Assembly: GCF_003001935.1 (NCBI RefSeq)
Contig: NZ_PVNG01000014.1
Coordinates: 287,513 to 351,512 of the forward strand
Direction: 5' to 3'
Length of the DNA stretch: 64,000 bases
DNA from: Nonomuraea fuscirosea
GTDB lineage: Bacteria; Actinomycetota; Actinomycetes; Streptosporangiales; Streptosporangiaceae
A program made the position numbers and the translations under genes. Below, piece by piece: positions 24,916 through 32,756 of the stretch (position 1 is the stretch's first letter; each line of letters starts with the position of its first letter). The notes under the pieces were generated by a model, which saw nothing but the letters and a program-made list of their open reading frames with translations, was not told the origin of the DNA and searched no databases.

Positions 24916-26192
24916 AGCCATCCTTCGTTCGGTCCTTCGAGCCAGGGCGTGCCCGTGGGCCCCGGCTCCATCAGGTCGGTGGCGGGTGAGCGGCCCGTCG
25001 TCACGTGCCGGTCGGCGAACGCGGCCACCTCGGCCACCAGGCCGGGGCCCGCGCCCAGGCGCGGCAGGGCTTCGAGCGCGGCGCGGAAGCACGTCTCGGC
25101 CGCCCGGCGCAGCACCGGGTCGGCCAGCCCGCACCGCGCCGCCCGCTCCCACGCCTCCGCGTCCGCGCCGCCCTCCCGCGGCTCCTGGTACGGCCGCACG
25201 GCGGCCATCGCGGCGTCGGCGGCCCGGTCGTCGGAGATGAGCGCGTGGGTCACCGCCACGCACACCGGCCAGGCCGACAGGTGCTGCGCGTCCAGGTAGC
25301 GGATCTCCAGCCAGCCCCGAGGGCGCACCGGCGGGAACAGGGTGGTGGCGTGGTAGGCGAGGTCCTCGGCCGTGGGCGGGCGCGCGCCGCCCTCCATCCC
25401 GCCGCCCGCCACCCGGCCGCGCTCCAGCCAGTCGCGGAACGTCGAGCCGTCGCGGACGGGAAGGTAGCGCTCCTCGTCCTCGCGCACCAGCATGAGCCGG
25501 GCGTCCAGCAGGTATTCCGCCCAGTCCGCGGCCGGGTCGCCGGTGGCGGGGACGAGGGCGGTCCTGCTGGGGTCGAGGTTGTTCCACACGGCCTGGCGGC
25601 CCGACATCCAGCCGCACGGCCGGCCGCCGCTCAGCGGGGAGTTGGCGAAGGCGGCCAGCAGGACGGGGCCGAGCGCGTGCGCCCGCTCCCACCGGATCGC
25701 CGGTTGCGCGCCCAGGTCCAGGTTGACCTGGATGGACGCGGTCGAGCACATCATCAGCGCCCCGTACGGCAGCCCGAGGAAGGCGGCCATCGCGTCGTAG
25801 CGGGGGCGGTTGAGCTGGCGGCGCGCGGGGCGTACCGGATCGAGGCCAACCCCGCCGAGGACCAGCCCGGAGGCGCGCAGCCCGGCGCGCACGGCGGCGA
25901 CGTCGCCGGCCAGGGCGGCCAGCGCGGCGGGCAGCGGGCCCGCGGGCCCCGACAGTTCGAGCTGGCCGCCCGGCTCGAACGTCACCCGGCTCCCGCCCGG
26001 CAGCCGCGCGGGCAGGGCCCCCTCGACCTGCGCCAGCGCCACATGCCTGGCGGGTTCGGCACGGTCGAAGACCAGGAACTCCAGCTCCACGCCCACCCGG
26101 TCGGAAGTGGCGGGCTGGAAGCAGCGGCGCGCGAAGTCCGCCACCTCCGAGGCGTCGCGCAGCGGCGTGCTCTCGGCCGTGACCCCGATCAT
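24912..26192 (-). CDS. egtA: Glutamate-cysteine ligase EgtA
   Basis: 426 residues of the GCS2 family. DRVGVELEFLVFD is the N-terminal ATP/Mg-binding strand, LMMCSTASIQVNLDLG the central signature, and PRGWLEIRYLDAQHLSAW a late conserved strand. It makes the gamma-glutamylcysteine that EgtB consumes. ATG 26192 is selected because GAAGGGAAGACG lies immediately upstream. It is the first gene of egtABCDE and is divergent from a small zinc-finger gene. Confidence 0.95.
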   Translation of the reverse strand: MIGVTAESTPLRDASEVADFARRCFQPATSDRVGVELEFLVFDRAEPARHVALAQVEGALPARLPGGSRVTFEPGGQLELSGPAGPLPAALAALAGDVAAVRAGLRASGLVLGGVGLDPVRPARRQLNRPRYDAMAAFLGLPYGALMMCSTASIQVNLDLGAQPAIRWERAHALGPVLLAAFANSPLSGGRPCGWMSGRQAVWNNLDPSRTALVPATGDPAADWAEYLLDARLMLVREDEERYLPVRDGSTFRDWLERGRVAGGGMEGGARPPTAEDLAYHATTLFPPVRPRGWLEIRYLDAQHLSAWPVCVAVTHALISDDRAADAAMAAVRPYQEPREGGADAEAWERAARCGLADPVLRRAAETCFRAALEALPRLGAGPGLVAEVAAFADRHVTTGRSPATDLMEPGPTGTPWLEGPNEGWL

Positions 26193-26249
26193 CGTCTTCC
26201 CTTCGCCGGCGCCGCAGGTCACGACTACAGATCCGCGAGGCGCGCGATC

Positions 26250-26273
26250 GTTACAGACGACTTTCCGTGTAAC
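26250..26273. promoter_or_regulatory. Dyad GTTACA-N12-TGTAAC upstream of egtA
   Basis: A perfect 6-bp inverted repeat with 12-base spacer sits 58 bases upstream of egtA and 29 bases before the divergent zinc-finger gene. Its position is right for controlling both promoters. The binding protein is unknown. Confidence 0.5.
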
Positions 26274-26301
26274 GGATGCGGCCCGGCGGGCACTAGGCCA
26301 C

Positions 26302-26535
26302 ATGGAGCAGGGACCACCGGAGTGCGACGAGGTGCTGGCGTCACTCACCGACTATCTCGACGACGCGCTCACCCCCGGCCGGCACGAGGGCGTGGCGGCG
26401 CATCTGGGCGTGTGCCCGGGGTGCGCGGCCTGGCTGGCGCAGCTCCGCGCGACGATCGCGGCCCTGGGCTGCCTGCGCGACGGCGTCGTCCCGCCGCCGG
26501 TGCTGACCGCGCTGCGCGAAAGCTTCAGCAGGTAG
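26302..26535 (+). CDS. Small zinc-finger anti-sigma-like protein (zf-HC2)
   Basis: 77 residues, no membrane span. CDEVLASLTDYLDD then HLGVCPGC gives the C...H-x3-C-x2-C zinc-binding pattern of ZAS anti-sigma factors. The second half (QLRATIAALGCLRDG) ends in a short amphipathic helix. It is clearly paralogous to the convergent gene at 26600. It lacks a sigma gene on its own strand; the nearby ECF factor is a plausible partner. Confidence 0.8.
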   Translation: MEQGPPECDEVLASLTDYLDDALTPGRHEGVAAHLGVCPGCAAWLAQLRATIAALGCLRDGVVPPPVLTALRESFSR

Positions 26536-26599
26536 GAGCTCCAAGGGCAGGCGCGGACGGAGGCGTGGCAGGCCCGGTCGGCGGGGGCCGCCGCTTCGT

Positions 26600-26839
26600 T
26601 CAGCCGCCGTGCCGCTCGCGGAAGGCGGACATCAGCCGGTCGCGGACGCCGGCGGGCAGCTTCTCCGGGGGCTGGTCGCCCAGGACCCTGATCGTGGCGC
26701 GGAACTGCTCGAAATAGCGCTCGCAGTGCTCGCAGCAGGAGAGATGCGCCCGTACGCCGTCGTGTGACGGCCGGTCGAGGACGTCTTCAAGGTAGGCGGT
26801 GAGGAGTTCCACCAGTTCGTCGCAGGTGAACCGCTTCAC
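26600..26839 (-). CDS. Zinc-finger anti-sigma factor, partner of the ECF sigma
   Basis: 79 residues from GTG 26839 (AAGGGCGG upstream); a GTG at 26878 would add 13 residues but has no ribosome site. CDELVELLTAYLED and HLSCCEHC give the ZAS zinc motif, and QFRATIRVLG matches its paralogue at 26302. It follows the ECF sigma gene by 86 bases on the same strand, the usual sigma-anti-sigma order. Being soluble, it may respond to redox or metal state as RsrA-type proteins do. Confidence 0.82.
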   Translation of the reverse strand: MKRFTCDELVELLTAYLEDVLDRPSHDGVRAHLSCCEHCERYFEQFRATIRVLGDQPPEKLPAGVRDRLMSAFRERHGG

Positions 26840-26878
26840 GACGTTGACCGCCCTTGTCTCTGGGATGAACCGTTTCAC
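26826..26878. repeat. Duplicated 14-bp element at the anti-sigma start
   Basis: GTGAARCGGTTCAy (minus strand) occurs with its start at 26839 and again at 26878, 39 bases apart and in the same frame. The downstream copy is an inverted repeat, GTGAA-N4-TTCAC. It looks like a local duplication of the start region. Confidence 0.55.
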
Positions 26879-26925
26879 TTATTGTCGCCGCTGAACGGAC
26901 CGGATGGGGCCGTCAGCGGTTTCCC

Positions 26926-27597
26926 TTACTGTTCGGCCTGCTTGACGGAGCCGTAGTAGTCCGCCAGCCAGCCGCGCACCGCCGTACGGGCGCGGTGGAG
27001 CAGCACCCGCTGGTTGGCCGCGGAGATCTCCAGGATCTCGCACACCTCGTCGGAGGAGTAACCCTCGACGTCACGCATGGTGATCACGACCCGCTGCCGT
27101 GGCGGCAGCCGCCCCAGGGCCTCGGCGGTCAGCGCGCGCACCTCCGCGGCCAGCGCCTCGCCCTCGGGCGACGGCCAGGCCGCCCCTGGCTCGCCCCAGC
27201 GGCCGCCGTCGGGGAACGACACGCCGTCGGGGAAAGGGACGCCGTCGGCCTCGAAGGCGCTCCACGGCAGCGTGCGGCTCTCGCGCATGCCGCGCTTCTT
27301 CGCCGTGTTGACCAGGATGCGGTAGACCCACGTCTTGATCGAGGAACGGCCCTCGAAGCCGTCGATCCCGTCGATCACCGCCAGCCACGTGTCCTGGACG
27401 ACCTCCTCGGCGGACGGGTCGGTGGACACGTAGGATCTGGCGACCCTCAGCATGCCCCTGGACCAGGTGTCGAGCAACGCCGCGAACATCGTCTCGTCGC
27501 CCGCGCGCAGTGCCGTGACGACGACGTCGTCCGGTGGCAGCCTCCCGCCCGCGAAAGCCCCCACGATCGCTCCCCCTCCGGTCGGACGCTGGGACAA
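26926..27597 (-). CDS. ECF RNA polymerase sigma factor
   Basis: 223 residues. Region 2 is ARSYVSTDPSAEEVVQDTWLAVIDGIDGFEGRSSIKTWVYRILVN, with the DxxxEVVQDTW core; region 4 is LPPRQRVVITMRDVEGYSSDEVCEILEISAANQRVLLHRAR. A spacer of about 45 residues rich in Pro and Gly (FPDGVSFPDGGRW) separates them. TTG 27597 is used because AGGTGAG precedes it. It is followed by its presumed anti-sigma factor. Its regulon may include the egt operon next door, but that is inference. Confidence 0.9.
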   Translation of the reverse strand: MSQRPTGGGAIVGAFAGGRLPPDDVVVTALRAGDETMFAALLDTWSRGMLRVARSYVSTDPSAEEVVQDTWLAVIDGIDGFEGRSSIKTWVYRILVNTAKKRGMRESRTLPWSAFEADGVPFPDGVSFPDGGRWGEPGAAWPSPEGEALAAEVRALTAEALGRLPPRQRVVITMRDVEGYSSDEVCEILEISAANQRVLLHRARTAVRGWLADYYGSVKQAEQ

Positions 27598-27632
27598 CTT
27601 CTCACCTCAGAACCAAACCGGGAGTCCGGTGT

Positions 27633-27647
27633 CTTCCACGGTGGAAG
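27633..27647. promoter_or_regulatory. Palindrome CTTCCAC-G-GTGGAAG upstream of ECF sigma gene
   Basis: A perfect 15-bp palindrome lies 36-50 bases upstream of the ECF sigma start, in the 187-base divergent gap with the NUDIX gene. An operator role is plausible. No other gene is seen in the gap. Confidence 0.4.
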
Positions 27648-27784
27648 GACTCGCTCAGGCTAGACTCCACCACTGACGTTTCCCCGATGGACGGGGCATA
27701 GCCATTTCCGGTGCGTATTGTCGTGAAATCGGGCAAAACGGTATACGGAGGAGTAAGCCTCGGCGCACGGGTGAGGAGCATCAC

Positions 27785-28360
27785 ATGCGGCGGCGGTCGG
27801 AGAGACTGCTCTACGCGGCGAACGGGGTCGATCTCCGGGTCGCCGACGTCGAGCTGACCGGCGGTGAGCGCGTGGAGCGGCCCTTCATCCGCACGCCACG
27901 GGCCGCCGGAGCGGTCGTCTTCCACGGCGGGCGGGTGCTGCTGCTGTGGCGCCACCGGCCCATCACCGGCACGTGGGGCTGGGAGATCCCGCTCGGCGAG
28001 ATCGGGCCGGAGGAGGAGCCCGAGCAGGCGGCGGCGCGGCACGTCGAGGAGCAGACCGGCCTGCGGCCTGGGCCGCTGCTGCCGCTGATGCGGATCCGCC
28101 CGGCCGGCGACGTCGCCGACTGCGAGCACATCGTCTTCGCCGCCCACCAGCCCGAGCCCGCCCCGGCCCCGGTGACCGCGCCGGAGGCCCGCGACGACGC
28201 GAGCCAGGACGACGGCGACGAGGGCCGGGAGCGGGCCGAGTGGGTGCCGATGCTGCGGGTCCAGGCGCTGATCGAGGAGCAGGCGATCACCTCGGCGACC
28301 ACGTCGGCCGCCCTCCTGCACTTCCTGGCCGACCTCCTCCAGGCCCGCCCGGCCCACTAG
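27785..28360 (+). CDS. NUDIX-fold protein with degenerate catalytic box
   Basis: 191 residues; GAGGAG lies before the ATG. The fold is clear (RAAGAVVFHGGRVLLLWRHR, WEIPLGEIGPEEEPEQAAARH). The box reads G-x5-E-x7-RHVEEQTGL, where the canonical REU-x-EE has become RHVEEQ. Two of the catalytic/metal glutamates are therefore replaced. It may bind a nucleotide without hydrolysing it, or use other residues. The acidic insert DDASQDDGDEGRE near residue 140 is also unusual. It is 10 bases from the convergent TerC gene. Confidence 0.8.
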   Translation: MRRRSERLLYAANGVDLRVADVELTGGERVERPFIRTPRAAGAVVFHGGRVLLLWRHRPITGTWGWEIPLGEIGPEEEPEQAAARHVEEQTGLRPGPLLPLMRIRPAGDVADCEHIVFAAHQPEPAPAPVTAPEARDDASQDDGDEGRERAEWVPMLRVQALIEEQAITSATTSAALLHFLADLLQARPAH

Positions 28361-28370
28361 CCGGCGTCGA

Positions 28371-29420
28371 TCACCGTTCGCCCGCCGGTTCCTGCACCGG
28401 CTCCGCGCTCCCGGCCCGCTCTGGAGCGGCCCGCAGCCGGTCGCGGCGGTTGGCGAGCAGGCTCGTGGCCGTCACGACGGCCAGGACGGAGACGATCACC
28501 CCGAGCGAGGCCAGGGTCGGGATCTCCGGCACCTGGGCCCACACGCCGTGCGCCCAGTGCAGGAGCAGCTTGACCCCGATGAAGGCCAGGATGACGCTGA
28601 GCCCGTGGTTCAGGTGGCGCAGCTTGGTCAGCACGCCCTTGAGCACGAAGTACAGCGCACGCAGCCCCAGCAGCGCGAACGCGTTGGTGGCGAACACCAG
28701 GAACGGGTCCTCCGTGACGCCGTACACGGCCGGCACCGAGTCCACCGCGAAGACGATGTCCGTGGCCAGGATCGCCACCGCCGCCAGCGCCAGCGGGGTC
28801 AGCGCCAGCCGGCCCTGCTCGCGTACGGCCAGCCGGGAGCCGCGGTAGTCCTCGGTGACCGCGACGAAGCGCCGTACCAGCCGGACGGTGCGCATGGAGG
28901 AGATGTCCACCTCCTGCTCGTGCCCGGTCATGACGTCCCTGAGGATCTTTCCGGCGGTGAGGATGAGGATCGCGCCGAACAGCAGGAACGCCCACGTGCC
29001 GCTCTGCAGCGCGGCGGCGCCCAGCGCGATGAAGACGGCGCGCAGGACCAGCGCCCCGACGATGCCGTACAGCAGCACCCGCCTGGCCAGCGCCTGCGGC
29101 ACCGCGAAGGCGGCCAGCAGCAGCATGAACACGAACAGGTTGTCGACCGACAGCGACTTCTCCACCACGAACCCGGTGAAGAACTCGGCCGCCACGCCGC
29201 CCCCGTGGTCGGCCCACAGGTAGACGCCGAAGAGCACGGGCAGCAGCAGGTAGAAGATCGACCAGCCGACCGCCTCGCGCATCCGTTCCTCGCGCGGGCG
29301 GCGGGTGAGGATCAGGTCCAGCGTCAGCAGCAGCACCAGGGCCGCGACCGTGATGGTCCAGAGAGCGGGTGAGGCGATGGTGGGCAGCGCGACGGCATGC
29401 GAAATCGTCCCCGCGGACAT
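28371..29420 (-). CDS. TerC-family membrane protein, probable Mn2+ exporter
   Basis: 349 residues with about nine membrane spans. FFTGFVVEKSLSVDNLFVFMLLL and ILATDIVFAVDSVPAVYGVT are the paired TerC signatures, each with the membrane aspartate cluster expected to bind metal. TerC/Alx proteins export Mn2+ or help metalate exported enzymes. ATG 29420 is preceded by the excellent site GGGAGG. A probable Mn2+ riboswitch upstream supports a manganese role. The C-terminal 30 residues are hydrophilic. Confidence 0.93.
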   Translation of the reverse strand: MSAGTISHAVALPTIASPALWTITVAALVLLLTLDLILTRRPREERMREAVGWSIFYLLLPVLFGVYLWADHGGGVAAEFFTGFVVEKSLSVDNLFVFMLLLAAFAVPQALARRVLLYGIVGALVLRAVFIALGAAALQSGTWAFLLFGAILILTAGKILRDVMTGHEQEVDISSMRTVRLVRRFVAVTEDYRGSRLAVREQGRLALTPLALAAVAILATDIVFAVDSVPAVYGVTEDPFLVFATNAFALLGLRALYFVLKGVLTKLRHLNHGLSVILAFIGVKLLLHWAHGVWAQVPEIPTLASLGVIVSVLAVVTATSLLANRRDRLRAAPERAGSAEPVQEPAGER

Positions 29421-29430
29421 GGGAAACCTC

Positions 29431-29541
29431 CCTCGAACGCACTTCTCGTTCGAGGTCTCCTTCACCCTTGCGGGCGGCCGCCCGGGGACGCCCGGGACGT
29501 CCGTACTGACCGGGTCGGCACTTGGGAAGTACTCCCCTCGC
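29431..29541 (-). promoter_or_regulatory. Probable yybP-ykoY (Mn2+) riboswitch in the terC leader
   Basis: On the minus strand the leader contains GGGGAGTA (29530-29537), then GGTCAGTACGG, then GGGTGAAGGAGACC (ending near 29454). These match the conserved opening and closing blocks of the yybP-ykoY class that senses Mn2+ ahead of terC/alx genes. GAGACC runs straight into a perfect 9-bp hairpin (CCTCGAACG, 29431-29455 with 7-base loop), which ends just before the GGGAGG ribosome site. That fits translational control: metal binding would compete with the hairpin. Class assignment is from memory of the motif, not a covariance search. Confidence 0.75.
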
Positions 29542-29718
29542 CGCGTTCAGAGTAGATGAGATTCGGACATCGCGACACCCCGGCCGTCCCGGGCGGCGGC
29601 GATCACGCGTAATCTGGTGCTGCCGGCAGGCCCGCATGAGCCGGGCGTCGCGCGGTTTCGCCCGCGCGGGCGGCCGGGCGGCTTGACGGGCCAATTGAAC
29701 GACTTTTTAAATTCCTTC

Positions 29719-30423
29719 ATGGGACGCATCGCTGGGGTCACCGCCGCCGAGACGCGCGAGCGGCTGCTGCGCGCCGCCGCCGACGCCTTCGCCGAGCACG
29801 GCTACGACGGCACCCGCGTGGCGGACATCGCGGCGGCGGCCAGGGTGAGCAACGGCGCCCTCTACGCGCACTTCGGGTCCAAGGCCGAGCTGCTCGTGGC
29901 CGCGTTGCGGGCCCACGCGCGGCGGCGGCTGGAGAGCCTGTTCGCCGGCGACCCCGACCGGTCGGCCACGGACCTGCTCCTGGAGCTCGGCCGCGCCCTG
30001 CCCCGCGACCGCGACCCCGACGGCTACCTCATCGTGGAGGCGCTGGTCGCGGCGCGCAGGGACGAGAGCGTGGCCGGTCCCATGCGCGACTACATGAGCG
30101 AGCGGGCGGAGTGGATCTCCGACCTGCTGCGCACCGGGCAGGGCGACCGCGAGATCGACCCCGGGCTGTCGCCCGACGCGCTGGCCCACTTCTGCCTGCT
30201 GCTCGCGATGGGCAGCGCGGTCGTCACTCCGACGCTGCACCACGTGGACGACGCCGAGTGGACCGCGCTGCTGACCCGGATCATCGCCGGCCTGGCCCCG
30301 CTGGACCGGACCGCCGGGAACGGGCCCGCGTGCGGGCGCGCGGATGAGACGGTGGGTGAGCCCGTGAACACGTACCTGGACGAGCCGTCGGAGCGGCTCG
30401 CCGACCCGACGGAGATCGCGTGA
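29719..30423 (+). CDS. TetR-family regulator
   Basis: 234 residues from ATG 29719. The helix-turn-helix is ADAFAEHGYDGTRVADIAAAARVSNGALYAHFGSKAELL, a standard TetR N-terminus, followed by a ligand-binding helical domain. The region upstream (TTGAACGACTTTTTAAATTC) is a sharp AT-rich patch and likely promoter. The gene overlaps the ferredoxin gene by 4 bases (GTGA), so regulator and ferredoxin are co-transcribed. The C-terminal 45 residues are polar and probably disordered. Confidence 0.88.
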   Translation: MGRIAGVTAAETRERLLRAAADAFAEHGYDGTRVADIAAAARVSNGALYAHFGSKAELLVAALRAHARRRLESLFAGDPDRSATDLLLELGRALPRDRDPDGYLIVEALVAARRDESVAGPMRDYMSERAEWISDLLRTGQGDREIDPGLSPDALAHFCLLLAMGSAVVTPTLHHVDDAEWTALLTRIIAGLAPLDRTAGNGPACGRADETVGEPVNTYLDEPSERLADPTEIA

Positions 30424-30617
30424 AACTGCACATCGACCCCGAACGTTGCCAGGGCCACGGCCGCTGCTACGACCTGGCTCCCCAGCTGTTCGGCGAGGAC
30501 GACGAGGGCTACGGGCGGGTGCTCGGCGACGGCCTCGTGGCCCCTGACCAGAAGCGGGACGCGCGCCTGGCGGTGGTCAACTGCCCCGAGCAGGCCATCG
30601 AAGCCGACCCGGCCTGA
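30420..30617 (+). CDS. Small 3Fe-4S-type ferredoxin
   Basis: 65 residues. CQGHGRC and a late CPEQAIE give the three-cysteine pattern C-x5-C...C-P, with Gly/His in place of the second cysteine of a 4Fe cluster, so a [3Fe-4S] cluster is expected. Such ferredoxins deliver electrons to cytochromes P450. No P450 or ferredoxin reductase is adjacent, so its partner lies elsewhere. The GTG start overlaps the TetR stop and has GGAG upstream. Confidence 0.9.
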   Translation: MKLHIDPERCQGHGRCYDLAPQLFGEDDEGYGRVLGDGLVAPDQKRDARLAVVNCPEQAIEADPA

Positions 30618-30631
30618 CCCCGCCGCACCAC

Positions 30632-30681
30632 TCAGCGCCCGGCGCAAGGTCGGCGCCCGGCGCGGGCTCAGTGCCCGGCGC
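30632..30681. repeat. 15-bp direct repeat spanning the LacI stop codon
   Basis: CTCAGyGCCCGGCGC occurs at 30632-30646 and 30667-30681, 14 of 15 identical. The TCA at 30668-30670 in the second copy is the stop of the minus-strand LacI gene. It lies between convergent ferredoxin and LacI genes. Confidence 0.7.
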
Positions 30682-31687
30682 GCGACGGCGCGGCCGTCGA
30701 GGTGCGGACGATCAGGTCGGGCTGGAAGACGACCAGCCGGTGCTCGTGACCGGCCGGCTCGTTGGCCTCTTCGAGCAGGAGCTGCGCCGCCGTGTGGCCG
30801 AGCTGCTCGCGCGGCTGGCGGATCGACGACAGCGGCACGGCCGCCGCGGCGGCGAAGTCGATGTCGTCGTAGCCGATGATGGCCAGATCCTCGGGAACCC
30901 GCAGGCCCCGCTGCGTCATCTCCTGCAGCACCCCGATCGCGACCAGGTCGTTGGCGCAGAAGACCGCGGTGGGCCGTTCGGCGGCGGGCAGGCCGGCGAT
31001 CTCCTGGCCGGCCGTCCTGCCGGTGGCGACGGTGAGGTCGGGCAGGGGGATCACGGTGAGCGCGTCGCCGGGGCCGAGCACGCTCGCCAGGCCGTCGTGA
31101 CGCTCGCGCACCTGGCGGACGGTGAACGGGCCGCCCGCGTAGGCGATGCGGTGGTGCCCCTGCTCGCGTAAGTGCCGGCCGGCCAGCCGCCCGCCGAGCA
31201 CGTCGTCCACCGCGACGGCGCAGCCCTGGCTGTAGCGGGCCGAGCTGTCGAAGCGCACCACCGGGATGCCGCGGGCGACGAGCCGGCGCAGCCGTTCCTC
31301 CTCGCCGCGGTCGTTGACCGGGGTGATCAGCACGCCGAGCGGCCGCTGCTCCTCGAACGTCGCCAGCAGCCCCGCCTCACGGGCGGCGTCCTTGCTGCTG
31401 GTGAAGACCATCACGGTGACGTCGGCGCCCTGGGCCACGCCCTCGACGCCGCGCAGCACGTCGATGACGAACGGGTTGGCCAGGTCGAGCGCCACCAGCC
31501 CGATGGTGCGGCTGCGCCCTTCGCGCAGTTGCCTGGCGGAGCCGTTGCGCACGTAGCCGAGCCGCTCGATCGCCTCCCGCACCCTGCGCAGGGTGTCGGG
31601 CGCCACCAGCTCCGGGCGATTGAGCGCGTTGCTCACGGTGCCGACGGAGACCCCGGCGAGCCGGGCGACCTCTTTGATGCTCGACAT
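30668..31687 (-). CDS. LacI-family transcriptional regulator
   Basis: 339 residues. The N-terminal headpiece SIKEVARLAGVSVGTVSNALNRPE is canonical, with the hinge SARQLREGRSRTIGLVALDL. The remainder is a periplasmic-binding-protein-like sugar sensor (VFCANDLVAIGVLQEM, IIGYDDIDFAAAAAVPLSSIRQP). It is the closest sugar-type repressor to the glucuronoxylan genes at 34.6-43.4 kb, though five genes lie between. Whether it binds the CGAAA-n-TTTCG sites is inference. A dyad upstream may mediate autoregulation. Confidence 0.93.
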   Translation of the reverse strand: MSSIKEVARLAGVSVGTVSNALNRPELVAPDTLRRVREAIERLGYVRNGSARQLREGRSRTIGLVALDLANPFVIDVLRGVEGVAQGADVTVMVFTSSKDAAREAGLLATFEEQRPLGVLITPVNDRGEEERLRRLVARGIPVVRFDSSARYSQGCAVAVDDVLGGRLAGRHLREQGHHRIAYAGGPFTVRQVRERHDGLASVLGPGDALTVIPLPDLTVATGRTAGQEIAGLPAAERPTAVFCANDLVAIGVLQEMTQRGLRVPEDLAIIGYDDIDFAAAAAVPLSSIRQPREQLGHTAAQLLLEEANEPAGHEHRLVVFQPDLIVRTSTAAPSRAGH

Positions 31688-31714
31688 CGTCCCTCGCCGC
31701 GAGCCTTGTGCGTC

Positions 31715-31733
31715 GCTGCGATCATAGCGCAGC
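31715..31733. promoter_or_regulatory. Dyad GCTGCG-N7-CGCAGC upstream of lacI-type gene
   Basis: A perfect inverted repeat centred 37 bases upstream of the LacI start, around an AT-rich ATCATAG. It could be the autoregulatory operator. Confidence 0.45.
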
Positions 31734-31840
31734 CGTTCCTGACCGTCATGGACCGGTACACGAACGGCCGGCCGCCGCTCGTGCCCCGCGACGCGGCTAC
31801 AGTGATCTTCTTCGGTTCCGCTTGACCGCCGTGCGCATCC

Positions 31841-32509
31841 ATGCCTAGATCAAGTGCATCCGTCCCGCCCCACCCCCCGGAGGACCCGCCGCATGGCCTC
31901 GGCTGGAACGCGTACGCCGTGCTGACCCCGCCCCCCGATCCGGCCGTGGCGCGCAGGCGGCGCCGCGGGCTGGTGCTGCGGGTCTCCACGGTGCTGGCGG
32001 GCGTCCTGCAGCTGGCCCTGGCCGGTTTCCTGATCACGCTGCCGGGCGGCTCCACCACGCTCGATCCCTTGCCCGGCTCCGAGCACGACCGCCGGCCCGA
32101 GGCCGTCCGCGTGCCGATGGCCGCCGCCACCCCGCGGCCGACGGTCTCCGGCGTGCGTCCCTCCGCGCCCACCCCGCGCCCGACCACGTCCTCGTACGGG
32201 GTGACGTCCCGCCCGACCCCGGCCGGCTCGCCGAAGACCGCCCCCACCACGACGGCCGATCCGGACGCCACCGTCTCACCGGACGGCCCGGCCGCCACCA
32301 ACGCTCCCGGCGCCTCCGCGCCGCCCGCCACGCGCCGGCCGGGGCCCGCCCGCAAGCGCGGCTACGTGCCGCCGGCCCCGGCGCTCAGCCCGGCGCCGCG
32401 GATCGTCTCCACCTTGGCGCCCCTGGTCAGGCAGCCGAGGCCGCGCGCCACCCGGACACCGTCCCCCGGCAGCGTCCCCGGGAGCGCCTCCGATCGGACC
32501 TGGTACTAG
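31841..32509 (+). CDS. Proline-rich single-span membrane protein, unknown
   Basis: 222 residues. A short cytoplasmic part with PPHPPEDPPHG and a basic RRRRRG stretch precedes one membrane span at about 46-67 (LVLRVSTVLAGVLQLALAGF). The remaining 150 residues are extracytoplasmic and dominated by Pro, Thr, Ser and Ala, so probably disordered or cell-wall spanning. No motif is recognised. Codon use and third-position GC look like a real gene. Confidence 0.6.
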   Translation: MPRSSASVPPHPPEDPPHGLGWNAYAVLTPPPDPAVARRRRRGLVLRVSTVLAGVLQLALAGFLITLPGGSTTLDPLPGSEHDRRPEAVRVPMAAATPRPTVSGVRPSAPTPRPTTSSYGVTSRPTPAGSPKTAPTTTADPDATVSPDGPAATNAPGASAPPATRRPGPARKRGYVPPAPALSPAPRIVSTLAPLVRQPRPRATRTPSPGSVPGSASDRTWY

Positions 32510-32582
32510 CCCCTCGGCTCCACCCCCGGCTCCACCCTTCGTAGGTGCCGCTCCACCCCTCGCCGTTCCTACCGTTCGAGGC

Positions 32583-32753
32583 ATGGACAAACGGTTCGAA
32601 CTACTGAAGTGGCTGCTGGACGCCACAGGGGGAAAAGTGAACGGAAAGTTCTTGATCACGCTCGTCGTCGTGGGCCTGGTGGTGCTGGCCGGGTTCGTCG
32701 CGTTCCGCCTTATCGTGGTGGAGATGATTCTCAGCCTGAGGGACTCCCACTAG
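32583..32753 (+). CDS. Tiny membrane protein ahead of a two-component system
   Basis: 56 residues if started at ATG 32583 (MDKRFELLKWLLDATGGKV), or 38 from GTG 32637, which has the better ribosome site (AGGGGGAAAA). The rest is one hydrophobic helix (KFLITLVVVGLVVLAGFVAF) and a short tail ending LSLRDSH. It ends three bases before the histidine kinase ATG, so the three genes form an operon. It may modulate the kinase in the membrane; no family is recognised. Confidence 0.6.
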   Translation: MDKRFELLKWLLDATGGKVNGKFLITLVVVGLVVLAGFVAFRLIVVEMILSLRDSH

Positions 32754-32756
32754 GTC

